From Welwitschia mirabilis (Eukaryota; Gnetophyta; Gnetopsida; Welwitschiales): a DNA stretch of 64,000 nt. A model generated the notes under the pieces. It had not been told where the DNA came from and did no database searches. It was given only the letters and a program-made list of their open reading frames with translations. Positions 22,077 to 32,580 of the stretch are shown here, one piece after another; positions within the stretch are counted from its first letter, which is position 1, and each line of letters begins with the position of its first letter. The stretch covers positions 261,686,738-261,750,737 of the forward strand of contig JBOZIK010000001.1 in assembly GCA_051453625.1 (NCBI GenBank), read 5' to 3'. The translations under genes and the position numbers were made by a program.

Positions 22077-23586
22077 TGTTATGCTATCAACTTATATATA
22101 TTTGATAGGATATTTTGAGTAGCTTTATGTGATATTAGACATGTTTGTTCTAGATTTGAATGGTGATAGAGATCTTAGATGAATGATATAAAAACATGCA
22201 ATCTTTATCTCATTTTATAGCATTTAATATAGTTTATAATGTTTCATATTTAAAATAAACTTTTTGCAAATAATAAAACTAATGCAACTTGTACAAAGCT
22301 TATTACCCACCTCATTGTTCAAACAACTATAAGGATGACAAAATACTTAACCTAGGAGGATGCTAATTATAATTAATCTAGCAAATGATATGGAGTTTTT
22401 TATGAGGTAGCATCCTCTCTTGTATCATCTAGATGACCAACAAGATGACACCTAAAATAACACTTTATCAAGCTTCACCTAACTTTAACCATTTATCTCT
22501 TAGTTTCTTATGTGGTTATTAGGATTTTTGCCCATACTTATTTGTCTTACTTGTCTATAANNNNNNNNNNNNNNNNNNNNNNNNNNNNNNNNNNNNNNNN
22601 NNNNNNNNNNNNNNNNNNNNNNNNNNNNNNNNNNNNNNNNNNNNNNNNNNNNNNNNNNNNTTGCCCACACTTATTTGTCTTACTTGTCTATAAGTCTATC
22701 TTAATTAATAAATATTAACTCCACTCTTAACTCTAGCTTGTTTACATTTGTACCAAAATTCTTGTGATAGCATATCTATGGGCCAGAGATTCATTCATTG
22801 TTGTTGTAAAGAGATTTATTCCTTAGTATTTGGCTATGCATCCTTCATTGAGATCTACTACTTTGTAACATGAATGTTGATTTGAATCTAATTCNNNNNN
22901 NNNNNNNNNNNNNNNNNNNNNNNNNNNNNNNNNNNNNNNNNNNNNNNNNNNNNNNNNNNNNNNNNNNNNNNNNNNNNNNNNNNNNNNNNNNNNNAATGTT
23001 GATTTGAATCTAATTCAAATAACTCTTTTCTATTTTCATATGTTTATTTTGTGTATATCCCTTATATTTTATGTTGATTCTAATTTTTTGATAGCTTTTT
23101 TAATGATATAGATTATGAACATAACCTTTGTTAAGATCAAGCATTATTAATTTAGGTGCATTATATTTCTATCCTAGATTAGCTTTACATAGTTTTATAT
23201 TCTATTTGACATACCTGATAGCTTAGGTTGGTTTTAATCTAGTGACAACATTTCTTGATTGATCTAGATTATACAGGGTTGATCCTTATGATAGGTTAAT
23301 TTAATAATTAGATAAAACTTGATCTTAGTTTAGTTTTGCATTCATTTGCATAAGTATGTTTGCATAGTCATTTTCTACATTATGTTTTACTTCTACTATA
23401 AGGGTACATAAGTGTTTCATTCTTAAAATTAATTCTCTTTTTTCTCACTTGTGCCTTTAATGAGAATATGGCATTTGAATCACTCCCATTTATATTAGTG
23501 TACTGTGTTATGGAAAATGTATATTTATTTGTGAATGACAAGATCTTCTTAAGATTAAATCATTTACATAAATATGAACTACAATA
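22077..23586 (+). repeat. Athila A 3' LTR
   Basis: Aligns with 7705-8953 from TGTTATGCTATCAAC to ACAATA. It contains two 100-N gaps whose flanks repeat each other (33 and 22 bases). Removing gaps and repeated flanks leaves about 1,255 bases, nearly the length of the 5' LTR (1,249), so no sequence appears to be missing. Confidence 0.85.
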
Positions 23587-23591
23587 ATGAT
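23587..23591. repeat. target-site duplication ATGAT, right copy (Athila A)
   Basis: Same five bases as 7700-7704, directly after the 3' LTR. Confidence 0.75.
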
Positions 23592-23961
23592 CTAGTGGAT
23601 CCCTATAAAATGAAGGTCTTACTCATCCTTCACACTAAGATCCTGAATGTACAATGGATTCCATTTATTCTTAGATGACTTTCTAGCTAGTTCATAATGA
23701 AAGATTCTCAAAAAATTTTCTCAAAAAAGGGGAAAAACATAAAAAAGGCAAAAAATAAATAAATAAAAAATATATAAGTATAAATGTATATATTCATTAA
23801 AACATGACAAAAACATAAATTGAAAAAAAAAGCTAGTATGCTTGTCTAGCTAAAATGCAAAATACAAGTTCCTTTACAATTAAATTACCTTTCACAAAAT
23901 GAGTTATAATAATTAAGTAAAGTCTTCAAATCTTAGTAAATACCTAAGAATATATAAATAC

Positions 23962-24000
<39 letters not shown>

Positions 24001-24479
24001 AAGAGAAGTCTCTTCTAAACGATTTATGCTTTTACATTTTTCTATTTTAGTTGTAGTAATTTATCATATTTCTTATTTCTTTTCTTTTGATTCAATCCTT
24101 ATTATTTATTCTTATGCCAATCCTTTAACTTGTATGATATAATAATGAATAGTCTGTTGATATCATCCTTGCATATCACTCTTCATGGTTAGCTCATTGA
24201 AAGATATGTTAGTCTTAATCTTGTCAATTTTGATCATAACAATTCCCTAAGAAAACCTTATATCTTCTCAAATAAAGAGTGAATGAGTAAAAATGCTGAA
24301 TCATGTAAAATAATGAAGTGAAAAAAGATGTAATAAAATTTACAAAGCAATAAGATGTTGTAATATATTACTTTTTAATGAACCCCACTGATCTAGAGAA
24401 GTTGCTTAAAATCAATGAATAGTTATTATCATAGATCAAATCTAAGCTAGAAAATATGTTATTATCTAATAGGAATATC
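23592..24479 (+). other. Tat element linker between protease and RT, with (TA)15
   Basis: Continuation of the host Tat element after the Athila A insertion. No readable domain. A perfect TA dinucleotide run lies at 23969-23998. Confidence 0.5.
23969..23998. repeat. microsatellite (TA)15
   Basis: Fifteen uninterrupted TA units following CATATGTG. Confidence 0.95.
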
Positions 24480-25470
24480 TTCATTTGGAATCATAGGATA
24501 TGATAAGCATTAACAAAATAATATTTATGTATAACATCATCCTAAAATTGAACTTGATCCTAGTGAGATAGAAGATTAGAAAGCTTCACCATCATCTTAC
24601 ATTAATAATGATACAAAATCTAAAGCATCCTTTAACTACCAGCTTCATCTAACTAGTAGACTATTTAGACTAATTATCAAATATAGTTATCATTCTAAAG
24701 GGTAATAACCAAATTAGGATCTGTAACAATTACCATAATGTAAACAATATTACTTTGAAGGATAACTATCCTTTATCAAACATCAACATCCTAGTAGATA
24801 GCACTACTGATTATAACCTCATATTCCGGATGGATGGTTACACAGTTTATAATTAAATATTCATCAACCCTATGAATTAGCATACGATAACTTTTATAAT
24901 CCCATGGGCTCTTTTATATTACATCATGATGCCCTTTGGACTAACTAATATTAGCACAACATACTAATATAAGATGATATACATCTTTCATGCTATAATC
25001 CATTAAAGCATGGAAGACTATATGGACAATGTCATGAACAAGTTAAAATTAGTCATTAATCATCTTAATAGCTTAAAATAACTCTTTATATAAGCAAGAA
25101 AATTGAGCCTATGCCTAAATCCTAATAAATGCATGTTTAGTATATTATCAATAAAACTTCTAGTCTTTATGGTATCAAACGAAGGCATAAAAATTAACCC
25201 AAACAAGATCAATAAAATTACCAATATGCCACTGCCATGAAATGTAAAAAACTTATGGACCTACCAGGTGGATTGCAAGTAATACATTGGCTCATCTCAA
25301 CCTTAATAGATTAATTTAAGTCATTTATGTACTTGCTTTGAAAAGATAGCAAATTTAAATGAAATGAAAAGTGTGAAATGGCTTTTGATAAAATCAAAGA
25401 ATATCTAACAGCTACTCCTACTCTGAATCTGCCTAAGCTAGTTTACTTATTTTATCTTTAACTCATGTAT
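24480..25470 (+). pseudogene. Tat-type gypsy reverse transcriptase
   Basis: Begins with IFIWNH and KIELDPSEIE ('VFAW...' and 'H.IELDP..+PV+Q'), then NYPLSNINILVDSTTDYNLI, YNQIFINP in decayed form, FGLTN, MIYIFHAIIH, the active-site box EDYMDNVMNK (25016-25045; the second catalytic Asp is Asn), LSLCLNPNKCMF, LVFMVSNEGIKINPNKINKI and MPLP. The wording ('INP...TFITPWG', 'NP.KC.F', 'GIEV+P.K+..I') is that of the Tat/Ogre branch, distinct from Athila. Stops and shifts occur throughout. Its protease lies 16 kb upstream because Athila A separates them. Confidence 0.85.
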
Positions 25471-26480
25471 ACTCCATTTTCAATCATTATGATGATATTT
25501 TAAAGAGATGAAATTCATTAAGGTCATTCAATCTATTACATAAGTAGAACACTGCACTAATGTGAAAAGAACTATACTAATGTGGAAAAGGCATGTTTAA
25601 GTCTAGTATTTACTTTATAAAAGTTTCATCATTAAATGATAATAAATAAAATAATTATAATTAAGAATTGGAACCTACTTAAATATTTAATTAAATATTC
25701 TAATGATAATACACAATTAACTAAATGGGTATCAATCCTTATTGAGTTTGACTTAGAATTGTAATCACAAAATTAGTTAAGGGGAAGTGTATAACCAAAT
25801 AAATAGTAAATCTTATAGTTGAAATTAGAGGTAAAACATTGGGTAAGATATGAAAGTTTTCTAATGAGGAAATTCATGTTGTTTAAATGAAAATGAATTG
25901 GGATTTTTTCATGTTCTTTAATGGCAAATCCAACCAAAATAGTGGATTTACAAGAGTAGTCTTCTTCCTCAATGATAAAATTAGCTTACCATTCCTTTTT
26001 AAGTTAAATATGTATTACACAAAAAAACATTATTAAATACAAATATTTACAAATAGAAATAATGATAGCCATTCATGTGGGTTTTCAAAAATTACACATT
26101 TTTGATGAATTTCAAGTAGTCATTAATTAAGTCATAGAAAAGTATGAAGCTAAATTATGAGTCATTGGTGCATAACTTGAAAGAGGTAAGGAAGCTTCTT
26201 AGATTACTTAAGTCATGTGAAATTCTAGTCATTCCTAGTAATAAGAACCAATTCATGAACTACCTTGCAAACTTCACACAAACATGCTTTAGAGATCCAT
26301 CTCTTAAAGATTTTATCACATGTGTATACATTGCTCAAAATTTCCTTGATGAACATCCAATGATGGCTTATCTTGCACTATCATAATACGAAGTATGTCA
26401 ACCCATAAAAGATCCCAAATCAAATAATAAGTGATATAATACTTTAGTAAATTAGCTCACTAACTAAAAGCTACTAGGAA
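25471..26480 (+). pseudogene. Tat-type gypsy RNase H region
   Basis: 25480-25620 is the end of the RT thumb/connection. RNase H starts near 25890: NWDFFMFFNGKSNQNSGF, where families have 'W...FDG+SN..GAG', with Asn for the catalytic Asp. It continues with a block equivalent to the 'P.SF+L.F..TNN.AEY' segment, then the open 80-codon piece 26144-26386 with VHNLKEVRKLLRLLKSCEIL and IPSNKNQFMNYLANF ('IPR..N..ADALA'). Tat elements carry an additional archaeal-type RNase H in some branches; I cannot decide which type this is. Confidence 0.7.
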
Positions 26481-27595
26481 ATCTCATATCATTATAAAAG
26501 TGAAACTTTAAGAATCAAGTAATGCACTTCACTCTAATCCAAGATTGGCTTTATAGAAATTCAAATGAATGTATTTTATTGAGATGCCTAAAGCTAAGTG
26601 AAGCCACCTACATTTTAAAAGAGACATATACGAAAATATGTGAGTTTCATTAAGGGGTAAAATCACTATTTAGGCATGTCATAAGGTCTGGTTAGTTCTA
26701 AAAAGTGATGAGTGATGACTATCTCAAAATGGTAATAATATGTTATACTTGTCAGATATTTTCATCAAGAATACATCAACCACCTATTAAACACTTTTAT
26801 TTTGATTCAATTTAGATTTTTAGAAAGCAGGATATGGATTTAATTAGTTCTATTATGCCTACCTCATTAATACAACATGTGTACATTCTTACAGTGATAG
26901 AATACTTTTCTAAATGGGTTAGATTAGTTTTATTATGGAAAATAACATTAAAGAAAATCCAAAGTTTTACCCTTGATTACATCATCATTATATTTGGCAC
27001 TCCATATGTCATCCTCACTGATAATGACCTATAGTTCAAGTAATTAGAGTTAAAGAATTTTCAAAGTAAATTTAGGATAGAACACTTACTTTTAACACCA
27101 TGTTACCCTTGTGAAAATGGATAAGCTAAGATAATAAATAAGATCATAATCACTTACCTTAAGAAGTTATTGCAAAATAATGCAAAATCATGGCTTGAAA
27201 AGCTACCTTTAGCATTTTGGACTTCTCATACTATAATAAAAACACTATAGGGATGACTCCTTTTCAACTAGTCCATGGCACTAAAGTATTTTTACCTATT
27301 TAAATTCAGATTTCCATACTAAAGAATATATTCAAAGATTTGGAATTATTTGATATAAAAAATGGAATGTAACTTATAGAGTAAGAAATTTTACATAAAA
27401 AGTGGGTAAATGCCTTACAACAAAACCAACTTTACTAGAAGTGAATTAGTAGTACACATAAAAAAAAAATTAAACACAAGGTCTTGCAATGTAGGTAACT
27501 TGGTATTGAAAGAAAACTTAACAAAAAAGACCTTAAATTTTTTGCAAAATTGTGTAGTATGACTCATTATGTCATAAAAATTCAATAAAAAAAGA
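26481..27595 (+). pseudogene. Tat-type gypsy integrase
   Basis: The zinc-binding part is readable at 26570-26780 (LRCLKLSEATYILKE, ICEFHQGVKSL with a stop at Q, HVIRSGYF with a stop, CYTCQIFSSRIHQPP). The core follows at 26815-27110: MDLISSIMPTSLIQ, YILTVIEYFSKWVRLVLL, FGTPYVILTDNDL (second Asp present) and CENGQAK with a stop at Q. The first Asp appears as Glu in IEYFSKW. Further on come KSWLEKLPLAFWTSHT and a piece like 'MTPFQLV.G..A..P'. The C-terminal part (27440-27595) reads MTHYVIKI ('GPYVIK') and is cut off by the copia element at 27596; it seems to resume at 44406. Confidence 0.8.
27591..27595. repeat. probable target-site duplication AAAGA, left copy (copia)
   Basis: AAAGA occurs here and at 44401-44405, at the outer ends of two homologous segments of about 190 bases. 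The exact LTR start is blurred by decay, so the call is tentative. Confidence 0.45.
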
Positions 27596-27783
27596 AGCTA
27601 AGATTTATATGAACACCATGATTTCACATCTAGGGATGCTTGAAAATTCTACTAAAATTCTAATAGTGTTCTTACCTTTATAAGGGATCTTTTTAATGAA
27701 ATAAATATGAAGAAATATTTTATAGAATAATATTTTATTTTTAGAACATATTACTCTTACTGTTATACTTTTGTTTTCTAATA
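27596..27783 (+). repeat. copia 5' LTR
   Basis: Homologous to 44212-44400, for example CTAAGATTTATATG / CTAAGATTTGTATG, CTTTATAAG, AATGAAATAAA and the ATTACTCTTACT / ATTTCTCTTACT blocks. Both copies end in AATA (ancestrally perhaps AACA). At about 188 bases it is short but normal for copia. Confidence 0.6.
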
Positions 27784-27785
27784 AG

Positions 27786-27803
27786 TAATATTAGAGCTTT
27801 AGA
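27786..27803 (+). promoter_or_regulatory. copia primer-binding site (initiator Met tRNA type)
   Basis: TAATATTAGAGCTTTAG two bases after the LTR end, against TGGTATCAGAGC of the standard site; the three differences in the core are all transitions. Confidence 0.6.
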
Positions 27804-30058
27804 AGGGATCTTTTGGAACTCTATTTAGAGTTTGTTTGTTTTGCCCTTTTTGGTGGATTCTTGGATTTATATTTTAGCCCTTTTTTTTTTTTTTGCATTC
27901 CTACTTTTTTTTTTCATTTTTAAGTGTTTTTTATAAAATACAAAAGTATTTATTTTTTAAAGGGTTATTGTTTCCTTTTAAAAAGAGAAAAATTTTTTTA
28001 TGCAACTTTTTTTTAAAAATTGTAAATTTATTTTTGAGAATTTTTTTTAAAAATACATAGAGGCAATTTATTTTCTTATGAAATTTATTTTTTAAGGGCA
28101 TTTTTGTAAGGGGTCTTTCTTCATTTGTCTTTGATTAAGATAATTTATTTTTGTGGTGGGGTTGTTTAGGCTTTTTGATGTATCCACCATCCACTCTCCT
28201 ACTCATGCCTATCTGTTATTGCTTAGGGTTTTAAAGGTATTACCCTCATCATGCACGTGTTTCATGCTTAATTATCATCCATTACTTATTAGCAATTCTA
28301 CAAAATACTTCATCCTTTTTTATTAATTCATCTGTCAGCCAATACCTATTACACACATTTGATCAAACACTTGATCAACCCCTGTTGCCATCTCATAGAG
28401 GAAAAATAATTTTTTTAAAAAAAATTATGCTCTTTAATTTTTTATTATGTGCACATGTGATTTTTTTGTGAGCCATTCTATTCTCTATGGACATGCATTT
28501 AGCTAAGCCATATCTTAGCCATTAGGCTTGTTTTATGCACATAGAGCACTTTTTTAGTTTTTTAATTCTTTAGATATTTTTCATTTTTTTTGGTAATTTT
28601 CACCTTTTTAAGTCCTAAACTTAGTTGTTTAAATAATTTTTAGTTCTTTTAAAAAGGTTTTGAGCATTTTTATTATAAGATCTTAATCTTGCTTTTTCTC
28701 TATTTTTAGTCCTCATCAAGTCAAGTTTGGAATGTGAAGCAAGATACACTTGACTTGATTTTTCTCACTTAGACATATTTTTTTAATTTGAGTAAGATTA
28801 AGCTAAGCCTGGGATGTTGAGCAAGATCCATTAGCTTAATTATAAAAAATTATTCCATATCTTTATTTGTATTTTTGATGCCTTTTCTTCGATTTTTTTT
28901 TCAACTTTAATTTTTTAACTAAGGTTTTAAAATTATAAATTATATTTATCCTAAAAACATCATTTTTTTTACTAGTAATAAGTCTTGATTGGTGATAGGC
29001 CTAAAGAACCTTTTGTAAACAGAGATCTATGTTAGGATATACCTCCCTATGAACTTGTTGTATTATCTTTAACTACCTTAATTATGAAGTTTGAGTTATA
29101 CAGAGAGCCATATCTCTCTTAAGTGCAAGCATTTCTAATGCCTCAAGGTCTAGATTCTCACATGCACCTTGGTAATCAAGGGTATATTAGGTGAAGGATA
29201 AGGATATAGTGCTAGGATTTTCTTGGATTTCATCATTATATCAATAGTAAGGCATGATTATGATTAATTTTAAATTTTAATAAGTCAAATATATAAGTAA
29301 ATTGCTAACATTGCATGGTATTCCCTCTTAAGATGGGTACATAGTTAAGGTAAATAAAACTAACTAATGTCTTAGATTTCCCACTAAGGTGATTTATATT
29401 TTGTCTTTTCACTCTCTTAAGAAATAAGGAAATTATCCTTGAAAAGGATGTGATCACTACTCAGATTTGGGAGCAGAGTTTAAAATTCACAAATCTATAT
29501 TTTCATTACTTGATAATCAAATTAGACCTCTTGTATTAAAGTCTTCTCACTTACACTGAAACATGTTTAATAAAGTACCTTTGTTTTTTCTCATATGCAT
29601 TGGTTTTTTACTGGGTAAGGGGATTTTTATTGATTATATTACATTATGATTAAGATGGTTCACTTGAATTTTTAGGGTTTATTTCCTTTCATTATGACTA
29701 TACTCTCCATCATAACATTTTTTTTCCTACATCTTTACTTTTATAGCATTGTGACTTAAATAGATCACTCGAACTTATGTATGAGCGTAAGATCCCTTTT
29801 CTTGTGAGTATGTCATTGTCTTCATTCTTTTCTTTTTTTGATTTTTTTTTTGGGTCTTTGGTAATGCTTTCTTTGTGTAATAGATAGATTACTTTTGGTT
29901 GTGAATGTAAGCAAGATCCTTATGAAATTTGACTTTACCTCCTGACTTATCAAATCTTTTCTATCTCTTATCCTAATTCCTCATTATTTAAATATCAAAA
30001 TGTGGATTCTAGATATTGTCAAATAACTTTACATCAATATTTACTATAGGAATCATGA
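27804..30058 (+). other. copia leader and decayed gag region
   Basis: Long T-rich stretch with poly-T and poly-A runs (27880-28080) and no coding recognised. A local near-repeat occurs at 28710-28770 and 28795-28840: 'CAAGTCAAGTTTGGAATGTGAAGCAAGATACACTTGACTTGA' type blocks in which the word before and after are inverted copies (TCAAGTCAAG / CTTGACTTGA, and TAAGCTAAGC / TAGCTTAA). The left flank of the nested chromovirus. Confidence 0.4.
28716..28845. repeat. two short stem-loop-like inverted repeats in tandem
   Basis: First unit: ATCAAGTCAAG (28716) paired with CTTGACTTGAT (28750). Second: GATTAAGCTAAG (28796) paired with TTAGCTTAATT (28832). The loops are similar to each other (TTTGGAATGTGAAGCAAGAT and CCTGGGATGTTGAGCAAGAT), so the two units are diverged copies of one hairpin with compensating arms. 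Confidence 0.55.
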
Positions 30059-30063
30059 TCAAC
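30059..30063. repeat. target-site duplication TCAAC, left copy (chromovirus)
   Basis: TCAAC directly outside the left LTR; the same five bases lie at 41045-41049 directly outside the right LTR. Confidence 0.75.
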
Positions 30064-30478
30064 TATAATATATTATTTTATTATTTTTTAATTAGTCCAC
30101 ATAAAAAGGAACATATAACGTAATAGGTCAAGATCAATAAGAATAAAAGTAATAATTTGAAAAAATGTAGACTTTATTATTTAAAATAGCAAATTACATT
30201 TCTTATTATTAGCCAATAGTCTTAGACTCATAGTTAAAGGTAAATACATGGACTATGACTTACGTCCCCCTATTTGAACCCTTGGGAATTAACCAAGGTT
30301 ATCATTGGTTACATCCACCTAGTCTATCTACCCCCACTTAATGCCATAGGCTTAAGTAGCATAATGAAAGAATAAATCTTTACATGTTTGGATTACAACC
30401 ATTTATATCTTGTTAATTACACTAATTTAGCACTTTAACATACTTGTTTTTTAGAAATAGTGAATTTGAAATATTGCA
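30064..30478 (-). repeat. chromovirus 3' LTR
   Basis: On the minus strand it starts TGCAATATTTCAAATTC and ends ATTATA. It aligns to 40633-41044 throughout (for example AAATCTTTACAT.TTTGGATTACAACC and AGCACTTTAACATACTT on the + strand). Confidence 0.85.
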
Positions 30479-30492
30479 TTCCCTCGTCCTTA
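30479..30492 (-). promoter_or_regulatory. chromovirus polypurine tract
   Basis: Minus strand AAGGACGAGGGAA just before the 3' LTR. Confidence 0.65.
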
Positions 30493-30639
30493 AGCATCAT
30501 GCTCATCCTTAAGTATTGTTTCTCTTCTTGTTGCATTATTTATGAAGCCATGCTCCTCTAGATTATTTTCTATATTATCTAAAAAACATAATAGAAGAAG
30601 ACATATCACTTATTAAGATATACAGTGATTATGTAAAAC

Positions 30640-31280
30640 CAATATATCATGCTTTATTAAAAACTTTAGGAAACATTTCCTACATGTACTTCCTATATTT
30701 CTAAGTTTGTTTATTACAATGAATCCAATGGATAAGAACTTCCTTTACATTTTTATTCTTTAATTGCTTAGTTTTAGCATCTAAGTCATTTTAATGTTGG
30801 ATAACAAAATTCATGATATGGTTTCATCTTGCTCAGATAAAAAACTAAATGTATTTAAAACTTCTGTAGAGGAAGTTCTAGTTTATAGGTTAGATCCCCT
30901 ATTATTTTAATGATCTTGAATGGATCACAATACTATGGGGATAACTTACTATACTTCCTATTTTCAAGAAGTTCTTTTTTAGCTTGATTCTTAGCAATAC
31001 TTGGTCGTTAATTTGGGATGTGTAGTTTTGATGTTTTTGATCATAATATTTCTTATATCGATCTTATGTAGCTTGTAGTTATATTTTTATTTTGGTAATT
31101 ACATATTTCATCACTTTTAATTTTAAGGTATAATATTTTTTAATCTCTGTGAAGGATTTAACCATGTGATAGTGGTGGAACAGTCCCTGCCATATATTAC
31201 TTTGAATGGTAAACATCAAATGAAGGTATAAAATGTCTAAGCAAATGCAGCCAACGTAGGTAGTTCCTCCATTGTTTGGG
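30640..31280 (-). pseudogene. chromovirus integrase C-terminus and chromodomain-like end
   Basis: Minus strand, reading leftwards: KYYDQKHQNYTSQINDQVLL ('YAD.+RR...F..GD.VLL+'), then YKLELPL and FYLSKMKPYHE ('HPVFHVS.LK.Y'), then at 30661-30762 KEVLIHWIHCNKQT and MFPKVFNKA ('.VLI.WKGLP..EATWE' and 'FP.FNLEDK'). The last segment resembles the chromodomain-type tail of Tekay/Reina chromoviruses. Frames change between blocks. Confidence 0.7.
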
Positions 31281-32480
31281 CTTTCTAGTCACATAACATC
31301 ATAGAGTATCTTATAGTGTGTGATTTACTTTTTTAGTTTAGACATTTATTCCTGGATGATATGCAGTACTAAAACTGAGTTCAGTACCTAAGTTGTAAAA
31401 GAAACTTTGCTAGAACTTGGATAAGAACTTTGGATCTCAGTCAAATACTATGACTTGCAGTGCACCATTTATTTTAAAAACTTCTTGCATAAACTAGAGG
31501 ACCAATTCTTTGGCTATATTGGATCTTTGAACTACACTGAAATGGGCCATCTTGACTATGTCATCCACACAAATGAAAATTACATCATATTATCTATTAG
31601 TAAGAGGTAGTCTAGTGATGAAATCCATGGAGATTTATTCCCATTTCCACTATAATACACCCAAAGTTTGAAGCAGTCTTGTGGGCCTTCCTTAATCAAT
31701 GTTCATTTGCTGGCATATGGAGTAATTGCAAATGTATTCCTTTAAGTCTGCTTTCATTCTAGATAAAAATTATTTTTTCATAGTTGGTAATAATTCCTAA
31801 TGAACCCAAGGTATCCTACATATGGGACTTCATGTAGTTCGGAAATCAAGTTCCTTTTTCATGGGCCTTATGGAATGCAAAGACATTGTCCTTTCAAGAG
31901 ATATCCATTTATGAGAGCATGTAAGTATCTACTTATTTTTCTTCTTAGATCAGTTGATGTATATCCTTGAAGTATGGATCAGTGATTAAGGATGTTTTAA
32001 GAAAAGCTGATAGATCTAATGTGGTAGTTGTTGCTAGAATGCACTACATTCTACTTGGGGCATCTGTAACTTTGTTCTCTTTTATTAGTACGCTATAATT
32101 TAAAGTTGTATTCTATAAGCAACTCATCCCATCTCTTATTTCGCATATTTAAAAGATGCTATTTCTGAAAATATTCCAAGCTTTTATGATCTATTTTGAG
32201 TAAGCATTCACTTCCAATAAGATAATATCTCCAAACTTTTAAGAAATGTACTATGACTAGTAGATCGAGATCATGGATGGGATAGTTCTTCTCATATTAG
32301 TTTAACTTTTGTAATTCATAAGAGATCACTTGGTCATCTTGGCTAAGTATAGCTTCTATTCCTTAGGTAGAAGCATCATGATGATTGTAAATGGTTTGTT
32401 CATGTTTGTGATTCTAAGAATATGTGCTCTTGTAAGTAGTAGCTTTAATATGAGAAATTCTTTCTTACATTTATCATTAA
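31281..32480 (-). pseudogene. chromovirus RNase H / integrase block, copy 1
   Basis: Minus strand. It holds the RNase H end, the H2C2 segment (near 31740-31910: GYLLKGQCLCIP, LISELHEVPYVGYLG, NNFYLE) and the integrase core (31350-31650: ISMDFITRLPLTNR, DVIFICVDDIVKMAHF with the first Asp, IVFD with the second Asp, LSFSTAYHPGIN). The core is continuous over long stretches with few stops. The + strand end pieces CATAACATCATAGAGTATCT (31281) and CATTTATCATTAA (32468-32480) recur at 32581 and 34561, bounding copy 2. Confidence 0.8.
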
Positions 32481-32580
32481 NNNNNNNNNNNNNNNNNNNN
32501 NNNNNNNNNNNNNNNNNNNNNNNNNNNNNNNNNNNNNNNNNNNNNNNNNNNNNNNNNNNNNNNNNNNNNNNNNNNNNNNN
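32481..32580. other. assembly gap (100 N) at the integrase duplication junction
   Basis: A gap of exactly 100 N lies between the end of copy 1 and the start of copy 2. Confidence 0.95.

Larger units (their letters stand above)
7705..23586 (+). mobile_element. Athila-type gypsy retrotransposon A, nested in the Tat element
   Basis: LTR pair (7705-8953 and 22077-23586), a primer-binding site of the Athila type, two gag copies, one protease-RT-RNaseH-integrase, a spacer and an envelope-like region, a polypurine tract at 22065-22076, and the target duplication ATGAT. Its total of 15.9 kb, including gaps, is longer than usual for Athila (about 10-12 kb) because of the second gag block. The LTRs differ at roughly one base in seven in a hand-aligned stretch (8376-8490 against 23010-23125), so the insertion is old. 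All coding parts are broken. Confidence 0.85.
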
